Assembly: GCF_011074795.1 (NCBI RefSeq)
Contig: NZ_JAAMPF010000018.1
Span: 372,001 to 436,000, forward strand
DNA: 64,000 nucleotides
Source of the DNA: Marinobacter salicampi
GTDB taxonomy: Bacteria; Pseudomonadota; Gammaproteobacteria; Pseudomonadales; Oleiphilaceae
Direction of reading: 5' to 3'
Part shown: piece by piece, positions 34,889 to 43,261 of the stretch
Numbering within the stretch: the stretch's first letter is position 1
Layout of the letters: the number at the start of each line of letters is the position of its first letter
Made by a program: the position numbers and the translations under genes
The notes under the pieces: model-generated
The model's input: only the letters and a program-made list of their open reading frames with translations
Told to the model about the DNA's origin: nothing
Databases searched by the model: none

Positions 34889-36435
34889 CGGACTCCATCC
34901 CCGAATTCGGAGGTGTGACTGGCCAGGGCGACCCCTGTCTCGTTCATCGTCAGGTAAGCCTCGTCGGCCCCTGCCGCCTTGATCCTGGCCGCTTCGTCAG
35001 CGTACATGGTGTGTGCCACGACGTAGCCGGTGAACCCTTTGTCCCTGAGCTTCCGGGCGGCGATAAGTTTGCCTTCGATGTCGTTCATGGCAAGGATCAC
35101 CGCCTTCAGTTCCGGCATGTACAAGCCCTGCCAGAAGGTGGTGTCCTCAGCATCCGCAAACAGAACGTTGCGGCCTGCTTGCCGGTGCTTGTCTATTTTC
35201 GCCGGGTCCGAGTCCAGGCCGATCAGCTCGGACTCGGTCTTGTTGAGCTGATCATAGGCGGCAGTGCCTGTGCGGCCCATGCCCATCACCAGAACCCGGG
35301 TCTGCCCCAGGGAGACAGGTTGTTCATCCGGGTGTCGTCGCTGGCTTTCAAAGGGAACCAGAGCCCTGGACAAACTTTCATACAGAGGATGAGCGATGCG
35401 ATTGATAGGGGCGGAAAACACGAAAGACAGGGCGACAGTGATCGCCAGGGGAATGAGCCATTCAGGCAGGGCTACGCTGGCTACGATCAGGCCAAATTCG
35501 CTGTAGTTGGTCAGAGACAGGCTGCTCAGGAAGCTGCTCCGTGCCCTTAGTCTGAACAGCAACAGCAGGAAGAAAAACAGCACGCCTTTGAGAGGCAACG
35601 CCACCGAGGCGACCAGCGCGAACAACAATGCATTGCCATCCGGTAGCCCACCCATGCCAATCTGCAGGAAAAAACCCACCAGGAAGACTTCCTTGATGGC
35701 CCAGAGGGATTTTGACAGTTCCTCCGCCCGGGGATGATTGGCCAGCATGGCACCAAACACCAGCGCACCGAGTTCGGAACTCAGCCCTACCGACTCAAAA
35801 CCGAAGCCACCAAGCACGAGAGCCAGCAGAAGGCCAAGCAGTACCAGCAATTCGTCGTGGCCGGTGGCGTCCAGCAGACGATACAGCATGGGCCTGAGCA
35901 GGGGCAGTCCGAAGATAATCAGGGCGTAGGCGGACGGGTTCTTGCCTGAGGCTATGCTCATGACCAGCAGTGCAATCAGATCCTGCATAACCAGGATGCC
36001 GATGGCAACCCGACCGTGAAAGGCTCTTAGTTCGCGCTTGCTCTCCAGCACCTTCGCAGCCAGCACCGTGCTGGAAAACGACAGGGCAATGGCCAGCATC
36101 AGCGCCGTCGACCAGCCCACGTCGGCAAGCAGGTAGATGCCGGGTGTGAAAACCAGGCAGGTAATGCCGAAGTGCAGAAGGCTTCCACCGATGACTTCGG
36201 GTCGCAGGATTGACTTCAGCTTGAGCTTGAGCCCTACGGTAAAAAGCAGTAACAGGACACCGACGTGGGCGAGATGGTTGAGCGCTTCGCCGTTCTCTAC
36301 CGGTAGCGCGGTATAGGCTCCCAGGCCACTCAGAATGAAACCGGCGGCCAGATAGCCAACAAGGGGCGGCAATCCGACCAGCTTGACCCCAAGTCCGAGG
36401 GAGAAAGCGAAAATGATCCAGATAGCTTCATACAT
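34885..36435 (-). CDS. Kef-type cation:proton antiporter with TrkA-N domain
   Basis: 516 residues. The CPA2 antiporter part has about 12 helices with FILSGLGAYTALPVENGEAL, ALSFSSTVLAAKVLESKRE and QDLIALLVMSIASG. The C-terminal TrkA-N domain starts RVLVMGMGRTGTAAYDQL (near residue 385). It is distinct in sequence from the antiporter at 24708, and its membrane part resembles the YbaL/RosB-like branch. It lies 32 bases downstream of the Hen1-like gene on the same strand, so the two probably share a transcript. Confidence 0.88.
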   Translation of the reverse strand: MYEAIWIIFAFSLGLGVKLVGLPPLVGYLAAGFILSGLGAYTALPVENGEALNHLAHVGVLLLLFTVGLKLKLKSILRPEVIGGSLLHFGITCLVFTPGIYLLADVGWSTALMLAIALSFSSTVLAAKVLESKRELRAFHGRVAIGILVMQDLIALLVMSIASGKNPSAYALIIFGLPLLRPMLYRLLDATGHDELLVLLGLLLALVLGGFGFESVGLSSELGALVFGAMLANHPRAEELSKSLWAIKEVFLVGFFLQIGMGGLPDGNALLFALVASVALPLKGVLFFFLLLLFRLRARSSFLSSLSLTNYSEFGLIVASVALPEWLIPLAITVALSFVFSAPINRIAHPLYESLSRALVPFESQRRHPDEQPVSLGQTRVLVMGMGRTGTAAYDQLNKTESELIGLDSDPAKIDKHRQAGRNVLFADAEDTTFWQGLYMPELKAVILAMNDIEGKLIAARKLRDKGFTGYVVAHTMYADEAARIKAAGADEAYLTMNETGVALASHTSEFGDGVR

Positions 36436-36467
36436 CTAGAGGTCGGCTCCGGTTCGACAGGCCATGG

Positions 36468-37154
36468 TCAAAACCCCCGGTTCCGGCCCATGGGCTCTGG
36501 GGGCTCCTGGCCGGTTCGGGTAAAGGTGGCGGTCTGGGTAGGCTGGCCCACATCCGGATGGAGCGGTCCGATGCCGCCGAACATGACGCTGTAACCATTG
36601 CGCTGGGCTACCCCCCGCGCCCAGCGCTGGAATTTCTCCCGGGTCCACTCAAACTTGTGGTCCTCTTCCCGGAACTCACCGGGCTCAAGATCAAACAGGG
36701 GGTTATATTCCTGATTGGGCGTGGTCATCAGCAGGACGGCAGGCCTGAGTTCACCGAATACGGCAAGCTCTACACTGGAAAGCTGGTTCGGGTAGACATG
36801 TTCTATGGTTTCGACCATCGCAGCGGCATCAAACCCGGTGAGATGACTGTGCCTGTCGGCATAGGAGCCCCGCATCAGTTTAAGTCTTGGGCTATCCCCA
36901 CTGAGGTATTCGGCCAGCATATTTCTGGCCTGGGCAAGGGATTCTCCCGAGGTTTCAACGCCCACCACCGAAGCAAACTGGGGTTCCCTGAGCAGGCGGT
37001 AGAGCAGGGAACCTGAGCCGCAGCCAAGATCGAGGACCCGGTGGGCACCGGTGGCCTTGAGCAGGGCGCAGACCCGGTCCAGGCGTTCTTCGTGCAGCGA
37101 GGTCATTTGCGTCATCAGGGAAGGCATGGTGCGCTCACTGGTTAATAGAGACAT
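36468..37154 (-). CDS. Stand-alone Hen1-type RNA 3'-terminal 2'-O-methyltransferase domain
   Basis: 228 residues. The SAM-binding motif is VLDLGCGSGSL (residues 40-50). The Hen1 metal ligands are all visible: Glu115, Glu118 and His119 in ETIEHV, and His166 in EEDHKFEWTR. The adjoining VFGELRP and MTTPNQEYN stretches are also Hen1 signatures. Hen1 methylates the 2'-OH of the last nucleotide of small or repaired RNAs. In bacteria it is usually a 450-residue protein working with Pnkp; here the N-terminal half and Pnkp are missing, so the length is closer to the eukaryotic catalytic core. No ligase or kinase is adjacent; the downstream gene is a Kef antiporter. The start is uncertain (ATGs at 37154, 37127 and 37115, none with a clear binding site). 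Confidence 0.83.
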   Translation of the reverse strand: MSLLTSERTMPSLMTQMTSLHEERLDRVCALLKATGAHRVLDLGCGSGSLLYRLLREPQFASVVGVETSGESLAQARNMLAEYLSGDSPRLKLMRGSYADRHSHLTGFDAAAMVETIEHVYPNQLSSVELAVFGELRPAVLLMTTPNQEYNPLFDLEPGEFREEDHKFEWTREKFQRWARGVAQRNGYSVMFGGIGPLHPDVGQPTQTATFTRTGQEPPEPMGRNRGF

Positions 37155-37189
37155 ATAGGCTGCAGCATAGCAGTGACGGGCCGGCCCCG

Positions 37190-37981
37190 TCAGAATTTAC
37201 CATGTCGACCGGCACCGGAAACAAACCGGCTGGCGCCTTCGATGGCGTCCTCAAACACAACGGGATAGCCGCCTTTACCCTCCGCTTTCAAGGCCTCATT
37301 CAGGTCGAGCGACCACTGGCTTATGGCTGAGGCCCGGTCCGCCCTGAGGCAACGTTGGGGAAACTCGGCAATTTCGGCCGCCAGCTGCTCGGCTGCGCCA
37401 CGGGCCTCGCCATCGGCCACCACACGATTGGCCAGACCCATCTGCCTGGCCTCCTCGGCAGCTACCGGCCGGCCCGTCAGGATCATGTCCATGGCGTGGC
37501 TGTGACCAATAAGTCGGGGCAGACGGATGGTGCCGCCATCAATGAGGGGCACGCCCCAGCGGCGACAGAAAATCCCGAACACAGCAGATGATTCAACGAC
37601 CCGCAGGTCGCACATGATCGCCAATTCTAGCCCGCCGGCAACGGCGTAGCCGGACACTGCGGCAATCACCGGCTTGCTGAAGCTCATACGGGAGGGTCCC
37701 ATGGGGCCGGCCCCGGTGCCTTCGGGGTCCAGCTCATTGCGCCGGTCCGGGTCCCCGAGTGCTGACAGATCGGCACCGCCACAGAAGTTGCCGCCGGCAC
37801 CATACAGAACGGCAACCAGGAGGCTGGTGTCGGCTTCAAAAGCCTCAAATGCCTGGCGCAGGGCTATGGCGGTGGGCCGGTCCACCGCATTGCGCTTTTC
37901 GGGCCGGTTCAGGATGATGGTACATACGGCCCCGTTGATCTCGGTAAGCACGGCGTCTGTCACAGGATCTTCCTCGGTCAT
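37190..37981 (-). CDS. Enoyl-CoA hydratase/isomerase family protein
   Basis: About 263 residues of the crotonase fold. VLYGAGGNFCGGADLSAL (near residue 60) supplies the first oxyanion-hole strand, and SKPVIAAVSGYAVAGGLELAIMCD the second. The glutamate expected after the second motif appears as Glu in GGLELA, while the residue that pairs with it in true hydratases is not clear, so the reaction (hydratase, isomerase or hydrolase) is open. I chose the ATG at 37981 because the fold begins there; the longer frame runs back into the hydrolase gene. It starts 16 bases after the hydrolase stop, so it is the second gene of an operon. Confidence 0.85.
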   Translation of the reverse strand: MTEEDPVTDAVLTEINGAVCTIILNRPEKRNAVDRPTAIALRQAFEAFEADTSLLVAVLYGAGGNFCGGADLSALGDPDRRNELDPEGTGAGPMGPSRMSFSKPVIAAVSGYAVAGGLELAIMCDLRVVESSAVFGIFCRRWGVPLIDGGTIRLPRLIGHSHAMDMILTGRPVAAEEARQMGLANRVVADGEARGAAEQLAAEIAEFPQRCLRADRASAISQWSLDLNEALKAEGKGGYPVVFEDAIEGASRFVSGAGRHGKF

Positions 37982-37997
37982 GTACAGCCTGGCCTGG

Positions 37998-38954
37998 TCA
38001 GTGCGCAGCCTGGGTCTGATTTCGTTGTTCGGCAATAAATTCACGGACCAGGTTGGCAGAGCGCTCAGGCACCTCGATCATCGGAGCATGGCCAACATCT
38101 TCCAGCAGTTCCAGCCTGGCGTCGGGGATGCGTTCAACAAATATCGCCCCGTTGCGGGCATCGGTGATCCGGTCCTTTTCACCCCATACCACCAGCACCG
38201 GCGCTTCGATACGCTCCAGGGCATCGCGGAAACCCGGCTGGTAGCCGGAATCACGGATAGCGGCAAAAATCCGTTCGTTGACCTGACGATTGGCGATGGC
38301 CCGTTCCTCCATGACGCTGTAGATGGGCCAGGGCACAAACGGCTTCTTCTCAAGGGCGAAGTCCACCAGACGCTCAAAGTCCCCCGGCTTCTCGACGATC
38401 AGCGGGTTTTCGCCCTGCTTGACGAGCGCCACCAGTTCACTGTCAAACTCGAACACGCCGGCCGGATCAAACAGCACTGCAGTGAGGATGTCCTCAGGGT
38501 AGGTGTAGGCGTACTGAGCGGTTATTGCGCCGCCCATGGAGTTACCCATCATGTGGACCGGACCAAGCTCCAGTTCGGTCATGATGGTTTTTGCGTAAGT
38601 GACCTGGTCGCTGATGGAATAGCCGAGATCCAGGTCCTTGGTGCTGTCACCGTGGCCCGGCAGATCAAGGGCGTAAATATTGAATTCATCGGAAAGATGC
38701 CCGGCCATGCGCAGCCAGTTGTCCTTGTTGGCTCCGAAGCCGTGGATAAGCACGATGGTCTCACCGTCCACCGGCTCCACATTCTTCAGGTAGGCAATCG
38801 TTATACCGTCCAGTTCAAGCCTGGACTCTTCAAGCCCCGCACCCGAGCGTTCCCAACTGATGGCCTTGTCATAGAGAGTCTGGCGGGAGCAGGCACCAAG
38901 CAGTGTCGTGACGACCAGCAGCACGATCACTGGCAGGACGGGTTTCGATATCAT
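37998..38954 (-). CDS. Alpha/beta hydrolase lipoprotein
   Basis: About 318 residues with a lipoprotein signal peptide (LLVVTTLLGACS, lipid Cys near residue 22). The hydrolase fold has the oxyanion motif IHGFGANKDNW, the nucleophile in GNSMGG (Ser near residue 142), an acid in VWGEKDRI and the catalytic His in DVGHAPMIE. It resembles lipases or esterases and meta-cleavage hydrolases; the membrane-anchored form suggests action on envelope lipids or hydrophobic esters. A TTG at 38984 with AGGA in front is an alternative start, but the ATG at 38954 gives a normal signal peptide. The downstream enoyl-CoA hydratase hints at a lipid pathway. Confidence 0.82.
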   Translation of the reverse strand: MISKPVLPVIVLLVVTTLLGACSRQTLYDKAISWERSGAGLEESRLELDGITIAYLKNVEPVDGETIVLIHGFGANKDNWLRMAGHLSDEFNIYALDLPGHGDSTKDLDLGYSISDQVTYAKTIMTELELGPVHMMGNSMGGAITAQYAYTYPEDILTAVLFDPAGVFEFDSELVALVKQGENPLIVEKPGDFERLVDFALEKKPFVPWPIYSVMEERAIANRQVNERIFAAIRDSGYQPGFRDALERIEAPVLVVWGEKDRITDARNGAIFVERIPDARLELLEDVGHAPMIEVPERSANLVREFIAEQRNQTQAAH

Positions 38955-39015
38955 TTTGAGCCACTCTTTGCGAAAGGGAATCAAAGGTCCTTTTTGGGAA
39001 GCCGTTACCCTACCC

Positions 39016-39044
39016 CAAAAAAAGACCCGGTCAAGGACCGGGTC
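39016..39044 (-). terminator. Terminator of the TonB receptor gene
   Basis: GACCCGGTC (39024-39032), AAG loop, GACCGGGTC (39036-39044), followed on the minus strand by eight T. It lies 53 bases after the receptor stop codon. Confidence 0.88.
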
Positions 39045-39096
39045 GAGGGTTTCCTGAGTTAACTCACCGGATGGTGACCGGTGTCAACTGCGGGCT

Positions 39097-41286
39097 TCAG
39101 AAGTCGACGCTGATGCCCAGGTAGGCCGTCCGTGGGAGGTTCGGGCGGGCGCCATGGGGGCTTCGGGAAACAATTTCCTGGTCATCGAGAACATTGTCCA
39201 CCTTGGCATAAACCCGGGTGGATGTGTTGAGGGCGTAGCTGCCGGACAGATCAACCACCGTGTAGTCGTCGGTTTTGCGGAACGTGTTGTCAGTGCCTTC
39301 GCGATCACAGGTGGTGTCGATGCAGGTTTCGTCAACGTAGGAAACATTCACGTAGGCATCCCAGAGGTCGCCGTCACGCAAGCCGGCTCGCACAGACGCG
39401 ACATTTTCCGGCAGGTCCGACAGATTGTCGCCCTTTAGTGCGCTTCCATCGTCGCTGTCTTCGGTGACCTCGGCGTCAGTGTAGGTCCAGGTGGCCTGCA
39501 CTGGCGCGGTCAGGCCATTGGCAAGCGTGAATTCGTAGGAAGCCAGTAGCTCAAGGCCCTGGATCTCCGACTCACCTTCACTGACCGTGCCGGAGTCAAA
39601 GGTCTGGTCGCCGACGCTGCAGGGATTGGCGATGGAGCAGTTGCGCACGGTGTTTTCGTAGTCGCTGTAGAACGCGATGGCTTCGGCACGCAGGTCACCA
39701 CTCTGGTAACGGGCGCCAGCCTCGAAGTTGGTGCTCAGTTCCGGCTCGACGTTCGTGCCGCCGCTACCGGCCGGCGCCATGCCCCTGTGTACGCCACCAA
39801 TCAGGGTAAGGGTTGGGCTCAGGCGGTAGGTGGCGCCAAGACCCGGTAGCAGTTCGCTGGTGTCGTTGCTGGCGGTCTCGGTTTCACTGGCGGAGGTGCG
39901 TTCTGTCGTGCTCCAGCGGGTCTGGCTGGTTTCAATGTCCTCGTAACGCAGCAGGGCTGTGACGGTCAGGTTCTGGTTAATAGCAATCCGGTCTGCAATA
40001 AAGAGGTTAAGAGCCTCGGCCTCGTCAATGCGGTTGTCACCGCCGGTAGGTGCGATCTGCTCAACAAAGGTGAAGGACGGCCGGCCATTGTTGACCACCT
40101 GCTGGTAGCGGTCCTTGGGCTGGAAACGGTCCGCTTCATCTTCATGCAGTCGGGCGCCCAGGGTGAGGTCGTGACGCATGCCAGCCAGGGTGAGGCTGTA
40201 GTCGGCCTTGACTTCAATGCCCTGTGAGAGATATTCCCGGGCCCCGTTGGTCAGTGTAAACGGACCTACCGGCTCAGTTCCCTGCAGCTGGTCGTAGGCC
40301 GTCTGGTCGCCATTGTTGGCCGCGTTGATCAGGCTGTTGAAGTTGCCCTTGAACCAGTTGCGCTTGAATTCATTGCGATAGAGCGTGGTGGTCAGTGTCA
40401 GATCGTCGGTCAGGTCCACAAGATGCCGGGCTGAGTAGCCCTTGTGGCGGTTGTCCATGTTGTCGAGCTGGGATAGGAAATAACGCTGGTTCGGGTCGCG
40501 CCGGAAGTCACGGTCGGTAAGGCCAAGGTAGGTTTCATTGCTCAACTCTTCGCTGTACTGCAGCTTCAGGTCAAGCTGGTGGTAGATGTCTGCCGAGGCA
40601 GCAGTGTTAAAGCGGGCCTTGGCGACGTAGTCCTCTTTCTCAAACCCGGTTTCACGATTGGAGTGCTGCAGATCCTTGAAGCCGTTGGTCTCCTCCTGGA
40701 AGGTTTCGATCACGAACGCGGCGGTATCGGTGCTGTTGCCATACCAGCTGTGAATACGTTTGCCGGCGTTTTCGGAAATCTCGGCGTTGACATGACCGGC
40801 TTCAGAGCTGGGGATCGGGGTCGACCGCAAGTTGATTGCTCCGCCCACCGTAAACGGGCCATAGCGCAGCAGATCCGGTCCTTTCAGCACTTCAATGCCG
40901 CTCATTCGACCGAAGGTGGGCGAGTAGTAGGCTGCAGGCGCAGAATAGGGCGCAGGCGCGACCAGAACACTATCCTCCATCAGGGTGATTTTGGACGAGC
41001 GGCCGGAACCGGAACCGCGAATGCCAATGTTCGGCCGCAGACCATAGCCATCCTCTTCCTTCAGGTAGACGCCAGGAACCTCCCGGACGGCCTTGTGGAT
41101 GTCGGTATACTTCATGGTTTCCAGGTCTTCACTGGTAACCACATGGGCGGAACCGGGCAGGGCGGAAGCGGATGCGTCATCACCTATGATGACCAGTTCG
41201 TTCAGGTTTTGGGCCTGAGCGGCGACTGCAGCCGGGGCGGCCATAATCGCAAGGGTCAGCAGGTTTCTGGAAAATCGCCTGGGCAT
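39097..41286 (-). CDS. TonB-dependent outer-membrane receptor, FecA-like
   Basis: 729 residues with a signal peptide (about 1-25, ending AQAQ). A plug domain follows (DLETMKYTDIHKAVREVPGVYLKEE, then LRPNIGIRGSGSGRSSKITLMEDSV) and a beta-barrel of many amphipathic strands ending in Phe, as needed for barrel insertion. The plug sequence is of the FecA/ferric-citrate type, but there is no N-terminal signalling extension and no FecIR pair, so the ligand (ferric siderophore or chelate) is open. GGAGAG precedes the ATG. A Fur box lies 48-66 bases upstream and a strong terminator follows, so it is a single iron-regulated gene. Confidence 0.92.
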   Translation of the reverse strand: MPRRFSRNLLTLAIMAAPAAVAAQAQNLNELVIIGDDASASALPGSAHVVTSEDLETMKYTDIHKAVREVPGVYLKEEDGYGLRPNIGIRGSGSGRSSKITLMEDSVLVAPAPYSAPAAYYSPTFGRMSGIEVLKGPDLLRYGPFTVGGAINLRSTPIPSSEAGHVNAEISENAGKRIHSWYGNSTDTAAFVIETFQEETNGFKDLQHSNRETGFEKEDYVAKARFNTAASADIYHQLDLKLQYSEELSNETYLGLTDRDFRRDPNQRYFLSQLDNMDNRHKGYSARHLVDLTDDLTLTTTLYRNEFKRNWFKGNFNSLINAANNGDQTAYDQLQGTEPVGPFTLTNGAREYLSQGIEVKADYSLTLAGMRHDLTLGARLHEDEADRFQPKDRYQQVVNNGRPSFTFVEQIAPTGGDNRIDEAEALNLFIADRIAINQNLTVTALLRYEDIETSQTRWSTTERTSASETETASNDTSELLPGLGATYRLSPTLTLIGGVHRGMAPAGSGGTNVEPELSTNFEAGARYQSGDLRAEAIAFYSDYENTVRNCSIANPCSVGDQTFDSGTVSEGESEIQGLELLASYEFTLANGLTAPVQATWTYTDAEVTEDSDDGSALKGDNLSDLPENVASVRAGLRDGDLWDAYVNVSYVDETCIDTTCDREGTDNTFRKTDDYTVVDLSGSYALNTSTRVYAKVDNVLDDQEIVSRSPHGARPNLPRTAYLGISVDF

Positions 41287-41333
41287 AATGCTCTCCTGTT
41301 AAAGCGGGTTTGAATGAGGCTGGCAACTATACA

Positions 41334-41352
41334 AATGATAATCATTACTAAC
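41334..41352 (-). promoter_or_regulatory. Fur box upstream of the TonB receptor
   Basis: TGATAAT-C-ATTACTA (41336-41350) matches the 7-1-7 Fur repeat closely, within the wider AATGATAATCATTACT. It sits where a receptor promoter is expected, fitting iron repression. Confidence 0.75.
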
Positions 41353-41534
41353 AAGTAAAGATTATCGTATAGATTAAGTTTTTGATCGTAACTGATTCCT
41401 GGGCAGCCACAGGGCGCGATGGGTTGGATTCGGGAGGGCATGGATGGGGACCACGGATAGGCCGTTGTTTGTGAAAACGCTTAAAACGCTTACTCTGTTG
41501 ATGGTGCAACAATAAAAACAATCATGAGGTCGTC

Positions 41535-43238
41535 ATGAAGCCCAGATTAAGTCTGGTCGGTCGGTATTCATTCATCTCCCTGACCCTGATGATTGGCTCC
41601 ATTGCGGTGCTCAGCGCGCTCTATACTGCAGTGTCGGATTCGGTCAACGAGCGTCTTGCAGGGGAGCGTCTTGAGGCGCAGGTTGCCGGTAATGCCAACC
41701 GGCTGACCAATTTCATCGAAAACCGCATCTACCAGCTGGAAACCCTGTCCACCCATCCCTCGATGCCTCTGTATCTCCAGTATCCGGAGGCGGTTCCCGA
41801 GGGCGTAAAGGAGCTGGTGCGGGTTGAGGCGGACTCTCCGGATCTCTACGGCATCCTGTTTTTCAACGGCGCGAATGAACTGACCGAGGTGATCCCGGGG
41901 CAGGCAGCCTCCGGAAGCCCGTACTGGGATCGCAACGATTGGTCTCTGGAGGGGTTGCCGGTCGCTCACTTTGGCGGCAGCGAGATCATCGGACCGCGCC
42001 TACCTGAAACTGGCGGGCCTGCGTGGCTGCTGATACGCCAACCGTTGCAGGCCGGGACAGACCGGGCAGTGCAGGGTGGCATAGCTTTGCATGTAAGGCT
42101 GGCGTCGGTGACTGAGCTGATGCGGACAGAGAACCTGGCCGGAGTGCTACGTTCGTTCTTGCGGACCCCCGCCGGCGAGCTTCTGGATGCAACGGGTAAT
42201 CTCCAGGCGCGAGAGCCGGAGGGGCTGCGCGCCGGCCCCGAGGTATTGCCCGGGTGGCGTATCGACTATGTGGTTTCTACCGGTGAGATCCTTAGCCCGT
42301 TGCGCAATGCCCAGCTGGGGCTCTACGCCCTGGCCGGCGTTCTGACTCTCGGCACGGTTACCCTGTTCTGGGCGCTCGCCCGAAGCCTGCGCCGGCGGGT
42401 GGCCCGGTTGACCCGGGGAGCGGAGGCCTTTGCTTCCGGGGATCTGCATGTTCGCCTGCAGACACCCAGAAACGACAAGGATGAAATTGACGTTCTGGCC
42501 CATGCCTTCAACGCCATGGCAGACCGTCTCCAGGAAATGATCGAACGTACTGTCCAGGCAGAGAAAATGGCCGTGCTGGGGGAATTTGCGACGGGTGTGG
42601 CCCACGAGGTACGTAACCCGCTGGCGACCATAAAACTGACGGTTCAGGCATTGGAAAAACGGGAGCCGGACACTGAGCGCAGAGAGCTGCTGGTGTCAGT
42701 GGGCGACGAAATCGACCGTCTCAACCGTGTGGTCGGGGATCTTCTTGACTATGGCCGTCCGGTTCCGGGCGAGCCCCAGCAGGTCGATATCCGCAGGATA
42801 CTCCGTCACGCGTCTGTGCTGACCTCCGGGCTCGCCGATAGCCACCAGGTAACCGTCAGCGCCACAGGGGAATCCAGTCTGACGGTGCACGCCAATCCCG
42901 ACCAGGTCATCCAGTGTCTTGTCAATCTCGTCGCCAATGCGGTCCACGCCTGTCAGCCGGGTGGCATGGTGCACCTGAGAGCCTACCGCAACGGTGACTT
43001 CCTGACGGTTGAGATTACCGATAACGGCTGCGGTATGTCAGAGCAGACACTCAGTCGGGTGACAGAACCCTTCTTTACAACCCGGTCTGATGGCACCGGG
43101 CTTGGCTTGAGTATTACCCGCCAGCTGGTGGAACTTAATGGCGGAAAGCTGGACATCCGCAGCCTGCCAGGCAAGGGAACCACCGTATTTGTCACCTTGC
43201 CCGCCGGCAAGAGTGGTAGTCTGAATACAGACCAATAA
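41535..43238 (+). CDS. Sensor histidine kinase of an NtrB-like two-component system
   Basis: 567 residues. One N-terminal helix (about 12-33) and a second near residues 255-275 bracket a periplasmic sensing domain of about 220 residues. A HAMP domain follows, then HisKA with the phospho-acceptor His357 in HEVRNPLATIKL, and an ATPase domain with N box (LVNLVANAVHAC), G1 (EITDNGCGM) and G2 (GTGLGLSITRQL). GAGG lies seven bases before the ATG. It precedes the NtrC-type regulator by 23 bases on the same strand. The DctB-like layout suggests that it senses an extracytoplasmic small molecule, probably the substrate of the downstream transporter. Confidence 0.92.
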   Translation: MKPRLSLVGRYSFISLTLMIGSIAVLSALYTAVSDSVNERLAGERLEAQVAGNANRLTNFIENRIYQLETLSTHPSMPLYLQYPEAVPEGVKELVRVEADSPDLYGILFFNGANELTEVIPGQAASGSPYWDRNDWSLEGLPVAHFGGSEIIGPRLPETGGPAWLLIRQPLQAGTDRAVQGGIALHVRLASVTELMRTENLAGVLRSFLRTPAGELLDATGNLQAREPEGLRAGPEVLPGWRIDYVVSTGEILSPLRNAQLGLYALAGVLTLGTVTLFWALARSLRRRVARLTRGAEAFASGDLHVRLQTPRNDKDEIDVLAHAFNAMADRLQEMIERTVQAEKMAVLGEFATGVAHEVRNPLATIKLTVQALEKREPDTERRELLVSVGDEIDRLNRVVGDLLDYGRPVPGEPQQVDIRRILRHASVLTSGLADSHQVTVSATGESSLTVHANPDQVIQCLVNLVANAVHACQPGGMVHLRAYRNGDFLTVEITDNGCGMSEQTLSRVTEPFFTTRSDGTGLGLSITRQLVELNGGKLDIRSLPGKGTTVFVTLPAGKSGSLNTDQ

Positions 43239-43261
43239 AAAGAGAGCTCCTACAAAGCCCT

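Noticed and set aside
37674..39062. 462-codon open frame on the plus strand over the hydratase and hydrolase genes
   Set aside because: Both minus-strand genes have clear catalytic motifs, while this frame has none and crosses their junction.
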